From assembly GCA_036023115.1 (NCBI GenBank), contig JAYKKT010000061.1, positions 10,244,501 to 10,308,500 of the forward strand: DNA of 64,000 nt. The letters run 5' to 3'. The DNA is from Brasenia schreberi (lineage: Eukaryota; Streptophyta; Magnoliopsida; Nymphaeales; Cabombaceae). Below are positions 53,401 through 62,500 of the stretch, in pieces. Position numbers and translations under genes: made by a program. The notes under the pieces were generated by a model. That model saw nothing but the letters and a program-made list of their open reading frames with translations. It did not search any database and had not been told where the DNA came from. Within the stretch, counting starts at the first letter, position 1, and each line of letters opens with the position of its first letter.

Positions 53401-54139
53401 GCACCACATCTCTCAACATTAACATGGTCGTGAAAAACAGAAACCCATCTAAACAAGCAAGACAAGTTGATAGATCAATGAGTATGAGCCCATCCCTTGC
53501 AAACTTCAAGGAAGATGACAGGTTGGTAATTGCTAATGAACATGGCGAACTATATCCGTCCTCATTTACCAAAGAAATTTTGGGATTTCGCAGAGACGAT
53601 TTTCAACTACTTATAACTAGCATTTCCACAGGAAAAAAGAAAAAGGGAAGAATTTTTCCTGTGCAAAACTAATGATTTAGCTAATATAATATTCCTTAAT
53701 CATAAGCACCAACCAGGAGTGACTCAGTAAAGAAATCCAATTGCATTTTAACAGATGAACCCGAAAAAGAATCGGGGAGATCACACGAAAGTAGCTACCG
53801 AACACCAAAAAAAACAAGATTTCGCTATACATAGACACACTCTTGGCATGACAAAAGATGGCCAACAAAAGAGTACAGCAGGAAGGAGAAGAATACGGGT
53901 ATGCAGAGTACGTTATGAGATCATCAGTCACCCAATATTCATAAACAAAATTCTTGGTGAAGGTAAAAGGCATATACAACTAGCTCAACGACGTCTAACG
54001 CTGAAGCATTGGCCTTGAGAGCGGAGACACCAATGTTGAGACAGTTCCGTAGGCACTCCTCTCTGGCTTCCCTGATGTCTGCAGGCATAGATACTGAGAT
54101 ATCTCCTGCTCCACCGTGAAGAGCTACGGCCCATCCCAT
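32403..54139 (-). CDS. ASPGA1: Isoaspartyl peptidase / L-asparaginase (Ntn hydrolase)
   Basis: Exons in transcript order: 53978-54139, 52793-53026, 41721-41807, 32403-32867. All join at phase 0 with GT-AG borders (donors GTATAT, GTGAGT, GTATGT) to 315 aa, the length I recall for the Arabidopsis homologue. The enzyme splits L-asparagine to aspartate and ammonia and removes isoaspartyl residues from peptide N-termini. It matures by autocleavage before a threonine, here Gly184-Thr185 in [12 protein letters not shown], which frees the beta subunit and its nucleophile. Also visible are [12 protein letters not shown] at the N-terminus, [25 protein letters not shown] (201-205) and [12 protein letters not shown] (212-222). 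Introns 2 (10,985 bp) and 3 (8,853 bp) hold two RTE LINEs, two LTR elements and a solo LTR, all full elements antisense to the gene, yet the coding sequence is intact. The linker before Thr185 is shorter and more variable than the rest, as is usual. Confidence 0.95.
33519..33560. repeat. (CT)n(TG)n microsatellite
   Basis: A CT run passes into TG and GCGTGC repeats within ASPGA1 intron 3. Confidence 0.85.
33772..34104 (+). repeat. 5' LTR of copy 1
   Basis: 333 bp. It has a TATA-like CTTATATAAG near 33930, a GA-rich stretch, then a G-run leading into a stem-loop around CCTCCATTGGAGG (33996-34028). Confidence 0.95.
34462..34850 (+). pseudogene. Alpha-glucan phosphorylase fragment captured in an LTR element
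   Basis: In shifted frames it reads [72 protein letters not shown] and [18 protein letters not shown]. This is the segment before and around the pyridoxal-phosphate region of starch phosphorylase, in its normal order. The run of about 130 codons has no intron left in it, although plant phosphorylase genes are intron-rich, which points to capture from spliced mRNA. At least two in-frame stops (for example after HEYK) and frameshifts show it is dead. It is sense to the retroelement. Confidence 0.8.
35334..36012 (+). pseudogene. O-fucosyltransferase-family fragment captured in an LTR element
   Basis: One frame gives [11 protein letters not shown]; after a shift near 35555 the next gives [38 protein letters not shown] and [21 protein letters not shown] take these as the plant GDP-fucose O-fucosyltransferase-like (PF10250) family, in which [23 protein letters not shown] and GKNPFLWxDHWPVKDY are characteristic. 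The second frame is open for 152 codons. It lies between the two blocks that copy 2 carries almost side by side, so it is an insert in the element. The N-terminal 60 codons are not identified. Confidence 0.6.
36190..36400 (+). repeat. Mini-hairpin array, about 30-bp units
   Basis: At least six units of the form CAGCC-spacer-GGCTG occur, for example ACAGCCATAAAGGCTGAA, CACAGCCATGAAGCTGCTGA and GCAACCGTGAAGGTTGCTGA. Each can form a short stem, and base changes in one arm are often matched in the other. Confidence 0.7.
36936..37299 (+). repeat. 52-bp tandem repeat, seven copies, each with two mini-hairpins
   Basis: Unit starts (GAGATGATCA and variants) fall at 36936, 36988, 37040, 37092, 37144, 37196 and 37248, an exact 52-bp spacing. 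Within a unit, TAGCC-AAGAA-GGCTA and GCAGC-CAGAGAT-GCTGC can each pair. Copy 2 of the element lacks the array. Confidence 0.92.
37404..37743 (+). repeat. 3' LTR of copy 1
   Basis: 340 bp, highly similar to the 5' LTR. A longer G-run (37629-37642) and a changed stem (GCAACCTCC) are the main differences. Confidence 0.95.
37744..41720. other. ASPGA1 intron 3, distal part
   Basis: It holds an A-rich, low-complexity stretch (37780-38010) and unplaced sequence. At 40156 it reads TGTCACAACCCGGACC, a typical start of some plant LTRs; about 1 kb on, at 41060-41160, there is ACTCACCTATAATGG and CATTGCCTCCTGCCTCTACT. I regard 40156-41300 as a possible decayed LTR relic, unconfirmed. Confidence 0.3.
42541..42558 (+). 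repeat. RTE target site, copy 1 of 3
   Basis: TATTACATCACTATATGG; identical copies lie at 45614-45631 and 52236-52253. Confidence 0.95.
42559..45613 (+). mobile_element. RTE-clade LINE A, almost intact, slightly 5'-truncated
   Basis: The element has a single-ORF layout typical of RTE, with an APE-type endonuclease followed by a reverse transcriptase. The endonuclease (open to 43407) has [17 protein letters not shown] and GGDLNGHVG. The reverse transcriptase frame (43449-45587, 712 codons) has [32 protein letters not shown] at residues 456-459 and a C-terminal domain ending at TAG. The two frames are separated only by a 2-nt excess in a T run near 43350 (ACAAATTTTGATTAC against ACAAATTGATTAC in LINE B). 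The 3' end is GACCCCGTCTAGTATGGG... plus (TTG)n. It is flanked by exact 18-bp target repeats and lies in ASPGA1 intron 2. Compared with LINE B it lacks about 225 bp at the 5' end. Confidence 0.95.
45614..45631 (+). repeat. RTE target site, copy 2 of 3
   Basis: The same 18 bp stands between LINE A and LINE B and serves as right flank of one and left flank of the other. Confidence 0.95.
46588..46740 (-). mobile_element. RTE 3'-end fragment nested in LINE B
   Basis: 153 bp of RTE 3' terminus in reverse orientation. Its flanks, CTCTTTATAGTCAATACAA (46569-46587) and CTCTTTATAATCAATACAA (46741-46759), are a 19-bp target duplication with one mismatch. Confidence 0.93.
46907..47220 (+). mobile_element. 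Solo LTR of the gene-capturing family
   Basis: 314 bp, TGTTGAAGAATATGAG... to TTTCAACA, with the family stem-loop near 47105-47136. The flanks are ACATT and ACATC, a 5-bp duplication with one change; LINE A has ACATC at the uninterrupted site. The internal part was probably lost by LTR-LTR recombination. It resembles copy 1 (ACATATAATG) more than copy 2 (AAGGTTAATG). Confidence 0.92.
49351..49693 (+). repeat. 5' LTR of copy 2
   Basis: 343 bp, with TTATATAAG near 49512 and the stem-loop at about 49575-49608. Confidence 0.95.
49862..50875 (+). pseudogene. Leucine-rich-repeat receptor kinase fragment captured in an LTR element
   Basis: It starts with [18 protein letters not shown], then (frame-shifted) [20 protein letters not shown] with the P-loop and VAIK-type lysine. 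After about 150 bp of other sequence come [20 protein letters not shown] and, from 50309, 175 open codons. These include [13 protein letters not shown] (catalytic loop), VSDFGPSK (DFG), [11 protein letters not shown] and [18 protein letters not shown]. The order matches the malectin/LRR kinase group of At1g67720 type. HKD replaces HRD in the catalytic loop. The joined subdomains imply a spliced mRNA source. Frameshifts and the foreign 150 bp make it non-functional. It is sense to the element. Confidence 0.82.
51849..52192 (+). repeat. 3' LTR of copy 2
   Basis: 344 bp. It differs from the 5' LTR mainly by C/T and G/A changes. Confidence 0.95.
52236..52253 (+). repeat. RTE target site, copy 3 of 3
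   Basis: TATTACATCACTATATGG, right flank of LINE B. Confidence 0.95.
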
Positions 54140-54289
54140 CTTTGCGAGAGAGAGGGAGAGGGAGAAAGAGAGAGAACAGCACTTGTAACACAAAGGGGTG
54201 CACTACACAGTATCCGGAAAGCACGGCAGATGAAGGCGAATATTCCACGGGTCACGGGAATAGTGAGTTGCTGCTTCTTTTCTTTTCTG
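54140..54289 (-). promoter_or_regulatory. ASPGA1 leader and core promoter region
   Basis: On the gene's strand the ATG is preceded by a CT-rich stretch (54140-54178). No TATA box was picked out. A SINE-like repeat starts immediately upstream. Confidence 0.35.
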
Positions 54290-54410
54290 TTTGATTTTTA
54301 CGAGGAGGAGGCCAAAGGCAGGTAGTATGCATGCCATGTGAATCGAACTCCCTTCCTGCATATGGTGGAGTGAGGGGCTCTGCCAAGTGAGCTAAAGCCT
54401 TGAGTGCTGT
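54290..54410 (-). repeat. tRNA-derived SINE-like repeat upstream of ASPGA1
   Basis: On the minus strand it reads TTTAGCTCACTTGGCAGAGC (A-box), GGAGTTCGATTCACA (B-box), then CCTCCTCCTCGTAAAAATC. It points the same way as ASPGA1 and ends about 150 bp from its ATG. Confidence 0.55.
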
Positions 54411-55700
54411 TCAAAGGGATGTTTATTGCACCGTTTGGTTCAACGTTTTTAATACGCAAACTTTGTCTCAGTGAAAACTAGGAATGGAAATATTGATCTG
54501 ACTCGTGGGGACTGTTTAATTATGAGACCGAGAGTCTGAAACTATAGAAATGGAATTAGAGCAGTTCCCTGTTCAGCTTCATAATCAAGTAAATGGTGGA
54601 TATGTACATCGAGGCTTTTGATTAGAAGAATTAACTCCCGCACTTTGATGGGTATTGAAATAGAAATATCCAACACTGAGTCGTGCTTGACACATACTAC
54701 AAAGTTTTCAATAATTTGAATGAAATTTACATATAATTATATGATTACAATTTTTTAAAATTTTAAGAATGTTACTCAGATTGAAATTGAACCAGTAGGT
54801 ATCACATACCTTATCTGCCATTCTCCTGCCTCCAAGCCACTCCATTGTCAATTCCTAGTAAAACATTTTCTTGATACGAAGATCCACTACTGTTAGGGGT
54901 ACACATATCATTTAGAAATCTATAAGAATATTATAAAATATATAAAGGATGTCCTTATTAACTCATGTAAGTAACGGACACAAGTTTGTAGTGTTCTAGT
55001 GGGGGAATACCTTTATATATATGGGCAACATCGAGAAAGCATGTGCATCTCTGACAGTTAAAAAACAAACAGGGGTGCTTTGTAAACCATAAAAGAACAA
55101 TTGAATGACTTTAGGTAGCTCTTCTCTATATAGTTATTGTCCAATGTGCTATCATCATTCTTTTCGATAAAACAATATATATATACCTCTCACACTACAT
55201 ACTCATGATCATCAACTAATTTTTTAGCAGCACACATGTTATTTAGAAATCTATAAGAGTATTAGAAAAATATATAAAAGACACCCGTATTAACTAACAA
55301 GTAAAGGAATGGACATGGGTTTCTAGTATTATAGTAGGACATCTAATTACCGATATGTATATATATTATTGAAAAAGCCTTAGGAGCTTTATAATTCCAT
55401 CCGCAAGGAGTGCAAGTATGGCAAGGCGTCGAGAAAGCAACGACATGATCCGTGGTACACCATACAATTTCTAAACTAAACCCTGAACCAAGCCTTCTAC
55501 ACTAACTTGGATATAATTTATTAAGTAGTGATCATAAATCATGTTATATTATTAACAAATTATAACATAAAGAGTGATGTATGTCCACATGGTTTTGGTT
55601 ATGACAAGGTCATCCACCCATACACATGCATGCACACATGCCTTTGCATATGTCCATGCATACACATGGTTTTGCTGCGGTTGGAGACATAATGCCAAGT
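54411..55700. other. Intergenic, no gene; diverged 120-bp direct repeat
   Basis: Segments 54890-55015 and 55224-55345 share ATTTAGAAATCTATAAGA, ATATATAAA and GTATTAACT-type words in the same order. Nothing else was recognised. Confidence 0.5.
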
Positions 55701-55705
55701 GCACC

Positions 55706-55813
55706 TGGAGTGTTGGCTCAATGGCAGGGCGCTCTAGCACTGTTGTTGGTGGTGAGGAGTTTGACTCGTGCATGTGCGTGTTAAGCTTCAGCCTCCTCTT
55801 ATAACAAAAAAAA
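55706..55813 (+). repeat. SINE-like repeat (family 1)
   Basis: It has TGGCTCAATGGCAGGGCGCT (A-box region), GAGGAGTTTGACTCGTGCAT (B-box region), CAGCCTCCTCTTATAAC and an A tail, the usual layout of a tRNA-related SINE. Confidence 0.7.
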
Positions 55814-56026
55814 TATGATGCCAAGCATCTAAATAAAGTTAAAGATGACAATGAAAGAGATAATAAAGCTTGATGCATCCAATCAATCGGGAATCTAAAG
55901 ATTTTGAAGCACAAAATTCAAGAAATTTCTAATTGAATCTCATCTTCTGTAAGCAAGTGAAGGTGAAGATAAGTTATTGTAAGACTCAAATAAAGCGTTT
56001 TGGCCTTTCCAACACTTAGCAGTCTT

Positions 56027-56155
56027 TTTTGGTTACAAGAGGAGAGGAGGCTGAATTCTAACACCGACACATGCACCATTTGAGAGTCGATTCTCACCCG
56101 CAACAACAGTGCTAGAGCGCCATAACATTGAGTTAACGCCCTGGATGTTAGCACG
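56027..56155 (-). repeat. SINE-like repeat (family 1), inverted partner
   Basis: The minus strand gives GGCGCTCTAGCACTGTTGTT, GAGAATCGACTCTC and TTCAGCCTCCTCTCCTCTTG before an A-rich end, close to the copy at 55706-55813. Confidence 0.68.
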
Positions 56156-56229
56156 GTTTGTTTTGGTACTCCTATAGGCTTTGTCTCTTCCTCCATGCAC
56201 TTTTCTCATTGTCGGAAAGAGTGGTCTAC

Positions 56230-56345
56230 CCTGTTTTGTACATGGCCCGAAGTGTTCGAAGCACACCATTGGTATTGAACTCACAACGTTCTTCTTGTGA
56301 GCCGAGTCCCCTGCTAGGTGAGCTAACGCTTATGGGTGCAGCCCG
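56230..56345 (-). repeat. SINE-like repeat, degenerate
   Basis: The minus strand has GTTAGCTCACCTAGCAGGGG (A-box) and TGTGAGTTCAATACC (B-box). It follows the previous copy on the same strand. Confidence 0.45.
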
Positions 56346-56993
56346 AAGATGTGTGTTTATGATCCACGTTCAATAGAACAGAAGGCAAACGGCTCTTAGA
56401 TTGTTGTCCTTGCTAGCTGTGGTTATTTCACACTTAGGTTGTTAAGAATCATATTACTGATGTCTTGACAAGGTTGCCAATAGAGATTTGATGCTTGTTC
56501 TGTGATTGTTTCAGCTTGGCTAGATCCAAACCTAACACATTATCCGCACTTGTGCCGTATGGGTTAACAAGATGAGCTATAACAGGTTGGGCTCATCTTG
56601 TGTAGGCTTGTACAGGCTCGCTGAGATGACATATATAATGGGTTGAGTTCAATTGTACATGAAGCACTGAGAAGTTAATTTATAACTTAAAAATGAGCAA
56701 GGATTTCCATTTCAAAAATAACACAATATATGATTACTTCCAAGAGCAAGTTCATCTTTAGCACGTCTACATTTTATATCAATCTCACTATGAACTCACC
56801 TTATATATGTTATGTGTATATATATAAGAAAATTGAGAGTTGTTAGACATCCGTGTGATCATGACATAGATCGAGTCACTCATTAACATGACAAAAGGAC
56901 CAATTCTATTTAATGTTGCATTAAATGCACCGTGAAATGCACCTTCATCATCATGATTATCATATCTAGTATGAGAAACTATCGAGCAGATTC

Positions 56994-57030
<37 letters not shown>

Positions 57031-58620
57031 AAGTTTAAACTTGTACGTTTGGCTGTCATCTCTATTAACAAATTTCACGTGTAAAGCTAACTTCAACTGA
57101 ATATATGCAGCTGTAAGGATGGTCCTCTGATTTGTGCAGTGTCTTCTTCTATCCTGTTGCTTTTTCCGTTTTCTTTTCATTTTAAGACAATAATGACCCA
57201 TTGTTTTTGTCATACTCCGTTGAGCGGGCTAGCCGCGGTGAAACCCGGAAACCGAACTGGGTTAGAAGCCGGAACACTCGGTTTGGTTTCGGTTTTATAA
57301 AGGTTTCGGTTTAACTTTTATAAAACCGGAGCGTGCATTTCCAATCCGTCAGATTCGATATTTTTAAAAAAATCTTTAACTTTTGAATTTTAAATTATTG
57401 TTACCAGTTTCGTGTAGGTCTAGAACCTGCCCCACGCTGGTTCGGTTTACATAGAACCAGCCATGGCTAGCTAAATATCATCAAATAAGAACATTTTTCT
57501 TTTCAAAATTTCAATCTTATAAGCTCAAAATTTTATATCCCAATATCAACAAATATTACAAAATTAGAAAACAAGTACCTGCCGCTTGTGTGTTTGTCTT
57601 CAATTGCTTACGGTGAAGCAAGTGCGCACAAATTAGTTCACACCATAGGTGATCCCTAAGGCACAATGTGATAACACCAGAGGTATTCATATATCAATCC
57701 ATATGCATAATTTTATATACTTCTGACAACACAATGTGATAACACCAGAGGTATTCATATATCTATCCATATGCATAATTTTATATACTTCTGACAACAC
57801 ATTCAAAAGCAGGATACATGTGCACTAAATAATCAAGCAAATGACATCCATACCACAAACGTATAAGGCCACGATCAACCTTCATGTCTAGTGTAGACTT
57901 GCTACTAGCGTCACTAGGCACCCTCTCAGCCACACCCATCTGCCATAAATTATCCACGCAACTCACCTCAACATGTTTGTCGATAAAATACCATACATAT
58001 ACATACACACACGAGGGAGTATGGTTTTTGGTACATAATTTTATATCAACATCTTCATCGTCTTATCTTTAAGATTGAATGTATAGATTTGAATCAAATA
58101 TATTCTTGTACTTGTATACTTGGTGTATTGAAGGCAAAGTGGTTCGAATATCCACCATCGGTCTCAAAGATTGAACGACATAGATATTGGGAAAGATGAT
58201 GCATCGAAATGTATTATGCAGCCAAGATGCCCTCTATATATATGTGTGTGTGTCGGGGCATCTTATCCCCAATGAGCTACTCTTATTGGCGGTGTCATCA
58301 GCATACACAGAATGACCTGAACATAACAAAGCCACAAGTTTCTCATCTAATTTCTCGGCCCTACTAGCGTATCAAAATTCTTCCAATGATCTTTAAACAA
58401 GCTTATGTTGCCTCTGGGTGTTCATACCTACATGGAATGTGGTCATTTACTAAAGAGAAAAGATAGGATAAGATCATGTAAACAAACCCCAGTGTTGGAC
58501 AATGAAGTTTACATGCAAAATCACAAAACCCAACATCACAAACTATGGACATGAAAATGAAGTCTTAATAAAACAAGTCTTATATTATGACCAATGAATC
58601 CTTCTCAAGTATGTAAGTGA
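56346..58620. other. Intergenic, relics and microsatellite
   Basis: No gene is seen. A (CT)n(TA)n run lies at 56993-57030. At 57220-57480 there is a patch rich in CCGGAAACCG/CGGTTTGG words like the one near 23.2 kb. A recent tandem duplication lies at 57663-57798. Confidence 0.45.
57663..57798. repeat. 68-bp tandem duplication
   Basis: Units 57663-57730 and 57731-57798 both begin ACAATGTGATAACACCAGAG and end in TTCTGACAAC; they differ at a single position. Confidence 0.95.
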
Positions 58621-59793
58621 TCAATTCCCTTTGATCAATGGGGTAGTTTCCTTCACAACTCTAAATATGATAACTTTCATTTTCATTGGTGTTTCCCTCT
58701 GGGTGAGTTCAAAGACACAGACATTACCTTCTTCGAGATTGTTGGAATACACAAAGTCATACCATCCATTGCCTTCCAACCCAACTCTATCTCCTCTTCT
58801 CATATAGTATATGGACCATTCTCTTCCCTCTTCAGTTTGAAGCTTCATCTTTGCATTTTGTGCAGGAAGTTTATGGTCTCCCACAAACTTGATTGGAATA
58901 TGCTGCAATATCAATAAGCACACCTTGGAGTCATTGTGGCCGTAAAAGATGGGAAACTTGAATCATAAGATGTTGCAGGTCTAAATGCTCTCTTCTTCTC
59001 TTCTTAGTGATTGGATGCCTCCTTGATATGAGACACTTGTAATACGTTTTATTCCTCACTGACTTGAGAAGTATCTTGTCTCAATGGTGGACTTCCTCAT
59101 CTGTACAATATGGTGTTAAGCAATCTCTCTCTATCATAAATCATGTGAAAGACCATGAAAAAAAATTAGCTTTATTTGCTTCATTTTCAGATTCTAACTT
59201 GGATGTCTCGATTGGTTGAGACTCTTGAGTTAAATCACCTGATTGAATTGTCCTTGAAGGAGCCCTCTTTTCATATGTGGCCCCTGTGAAGCCTCCAGCA
59301 AAAACTGGGACAGTCTTTTGGCATGCACTCTCACCAAATGCCTCAGCTACAAATCTTAGTTCGTCATCATATCTAAAGAGGATTAAATCATTTTCCTTCA
59401 ATAAGTTGTCCTCCATAAATCTGCACCAGTTATCCTTGAAACAGAAACAACCATCTATTTTTTTCAGTTTGACAATCCAAGCTTTTCCACTGGGTCCTGT
59501 AACTGAAGTTCTTCCACCTTTTGCACCTTTAAGGTAGTTCTCAAACACGGGTGGAAGCCACTGCAAGGACAATTTTTAAGCATCTTATTTTCTTTGTAAG
59601 TTATTACCTAGAATGATCATTCAATTACTTTCTATCTAAGATTAAAAAAACATCCAAACAACATGATGACAAAATTGAATAGTAATGGTGAATCACTCAT
59701 TGCATTGGTAAAAAGGTGAACAATTAAGAGAGGAAAGTACAAGTTGTTGGTGGAAGTCACCAATGAGAATTTTGATGAAGTAACAACTCGCTT
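58621..59793 (-). CDS. REM-type B3-domain transcription factor, incomplete and probably damaged
   Basis: The gene reads on the minus strand. A short exon, 59793-59741 (ASCYFIKILIGDFHQQL), joins at phase 0 over a 180-nt GT-AG intron to an exon from 59560 (WLPPVFENYLKGAKGGRTSV, TGPSGKAWIVKL, CRFMEDNLLKENDLILFRYD). Together they form a first B3 DNA-binding fold. A second B3 reads SFPSFTATMTPRCAY (near 58930-58975) and then IPIKFVGDH...GDRVGLEGNGWYDFVYSNNL...VCVFEL down to a TGA at 58621. Between these halves the natural frame meets a TGA and what looks like a 2-nt excess around 58900. The only intron-like alternative there is about 21 nt, too short to splice. REM proteins usually act in the nucleus in flower development. 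The first exon with the ATG was not found, and the exon end near 59141 is uncertain. Confidence 0.6.
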
Positions 59794-59899
59794 CTGTGTT
59801 GTTGCACCATTTGTTAACAGTCTTCACACAACTCCATCTTTGAGATGTCGATAACTCAACCTCAAATGCACAAAAGAAGGAAAACCTCAAGTTACACTA

Positions 59900-62500
59900 G
59901 ATCAGATTTCTTCTAGAACAGTAAGATAAGTTTTCACAACATTCTTCTTATTGCAGTCAGTGAAGGGAAACCTGAAAGTCTCACTAGATCGACTAGCAAT
60001 TAAATGGTTGTGCTTGTAACCAAAAAGCAATCAAATAGTGTGGTTGCATATGTGTGTGAGAGAGAGAACACTTGAAGCATCAACCTAAGCAAAATATAGG
60101 TTGAACCAATAAATAGAGAGGGAGAGAGAGAATTAGAAGTGCCTGTGCACTAAATTAATCTCCAACTAGATGAAGCAAAAATTCAGGTAAAAACCATAAA
60201 GGCTGCATATGAGGGGGGTGGGGGGTTAGTTTGCCAATATTAGAAGTGTCAGTATATTCACTAAATTAGTGACAGAGCAAATGAAGCAAAGTTCAGGTAG
60301 GGCCATTAAACGCTTGCTACAGAAAGCATGTGACTAAGAGACTGAAAAAGGACGCAACACATTCATTGAACCAAGTTGACTACAAGTCATTGACATGGTT
60401 TTATTTGCTTGGCTCAACTCCTTAGAATGAAGCACGTCTCAATCCTCGGCGCCCAAAACTTAGTGCTGGTAATGAATCAAGCGTCTCCTAGTTGGGTTTG
60501 CCCCCATGACAATGTTGGGTGATTGTCCAAATACACGGTCAAGGGTTATGGTATAACATTAAAAGTGATTTCTTGCATAGCAATTATGCTCATTAGTAGT
60601 ACTTGATAGTAACAGTAACTCATAAGTATTTTATATCTTTGTTGTAGAATTAAGAGTTCATTGAGTCGTAATTATACTCATTAATAGCACTTGATAGTGA
60701 TTATAACTCATAAGTATTTTGCAACTATGATGTGGCATTAAGAGCCCACTTGAATAGTAATTGTGATAATTAGTAGCACTTGATAGTGATAGTAATAGTT
60801 GCGTTGTGGCATTAAGAGACACCTTTTTGAGTATCAATTATACTTATTAATAGCATGCCATGAGTTACATTTTTTTCATGTTTATATATATATAATAGTA
60901 TTGCAAACAAGATTCATCTAACTTTTCTCATGGTATAAGTTCTTTCCTACTTAGTTTTTCAAGACAATTAGTAGTATTTTTATAGTACTAATTATATTTG
61001 TAATATCGTCATCTTTGCTTTATCGGCTTGTCTAAGACTCAATTGCCATCTTACAAGATGAGATCCATCATATTTGGTTATTTGATACCAGTGGCAGTAA
61101 ATAAACCTAAAGGTTAGCACTTATGATATCTTGAAGAATAGTGTTATCCTAATCTCTTTTATAGGGTTTAATTTCAATCTTTCGAGTGTCGACCATTCAA
61201 AAAACCATACCATCTACAAGCTCTACTCCAACAGACAATTTGTATTCTAATAATTAAATGGTGAGATTCAAACATGAAACACAGTACGTTCGATGCAATT
61301 CAACTCGAGAAAGCTTGTTAAATAACCTTCTTAAAGTTTTCAACTAAACCATACTCCAAGATAATTGTTGCAGGATATCCAAAGGTAAATAAAGGCCTAT
61401 CTTTATGTTTCAACTCTTACAAGATGCAAAACTTAGCCTACTCGTTCTTCTTTTTTACTTTCATGCAAATCTTTGGCCACTCATAGTGTTTGTATGTGTG
61501 TTCAGGGTGGGAAGGAAAGACGGAGCTCTAAGGAATGTTTGACTATGAGGATGAGACAAGAGAACTGGAACCAGTTCCAGTTGCCTATTAGACCCTAATG
61601 GTTGTGTTAGAATTGTAGTTTCAGTTTTGTAGTATCAGGCCTCGTAATCAAACCCCCAGGAGCACCCCCCCTTGAAACATGTCAATTAATGCTTATCGTC
61701 ATGCTCAATATAGCATCTAGTCTTTTCAGTGCCTAAGGGTAAAGGGTTCTAGTGCACGTGATCTTTGGGTATTTGAAATGCTTGTTCAATACTTTGTTCT
61801 TGGCCATGGCATTTACTAGTGAAATATGCTTTGATCGTGTTAGATTGATGGTCATGTTTGCATGAAATTTATCACTTCACACTATATCCTTGTTAGTAAT
61901 GATAGGTGATAACATCCTAAGATTTCTTATTTTATTGGTTCATAATAATCTTTCAATGCTTCTTAACATAAAAGTTGCATAATACTCTTCAAATCATCTA
62001 TATTATAACCAAATGTAATCACAAAACCGACTTCAAGGTGGATTGTACATAGGTTGTTTTGAGATTGCTTCTTAAACTAATGGCTTGATCTCATTCTTTA
62101 TTTTTCACAAGTAAAATCAGTGGAAACCCAACTATAATTATGAAGACCAAAACAGTGAATTCCTCTTCCATTACGATACAACACGTATAAAAGTAACTAA
62201 TTTAGTAGATTTGTTTCTCATTTTTATTTACGAACAAAACCATTCCCTTCATAAGAATACTTGGAATAGTCCTGAGCCCCGTAGATAAAATCATGGCTCC
62301 ATTACGACACGTATGAAAGTACAACACGAGCTGGGTATATCGTTCACATCTCCTAAGTACAAGTTTTTAAAATGTTTCTTACAAAAATCTAGCTAGTGTA
62401 CCAAACTTTGCTTCAATTTCGCACAGAAAATTTTAAAAGCAATGACAGGAAATAAGTCGTATGCAAATGGAGAAGAGCCAGCATGAGTAGAGTAGAACCA
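59900..62500. other. Intergenic, no gene recognised
   Basis: This AT-rich stretch shows no exon pattern. The only structure I can name is the degenerate tandem repeat at 60556-60856. Confidence 0.45.
60556..60856. repeat. Degenerate tandem repeat, 74-91-bp units, about four copies
   Basis: The word ATTAAGAG (ATTAAAAG in the first unit) starts units at 60558, 60649, 60737 and 60811. Each unit carries AATTAT-type sequence, ATTARTAG and ACTTGATAGT; the first two also share CTCATAAGTATTTT. Confidence 0.8.

Noticed and set aside
55552..55914. 120-codon minus-strand ORF
   Set aside because: It overlaps a SINE-like repeat and shows no protein family features.
58903..58923. A 21-nt intron in the B3 gene
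   Set aside because: GT...AG borders exist, but 21 nt is far below the minimum plant intron size; a frameshift is more likely.
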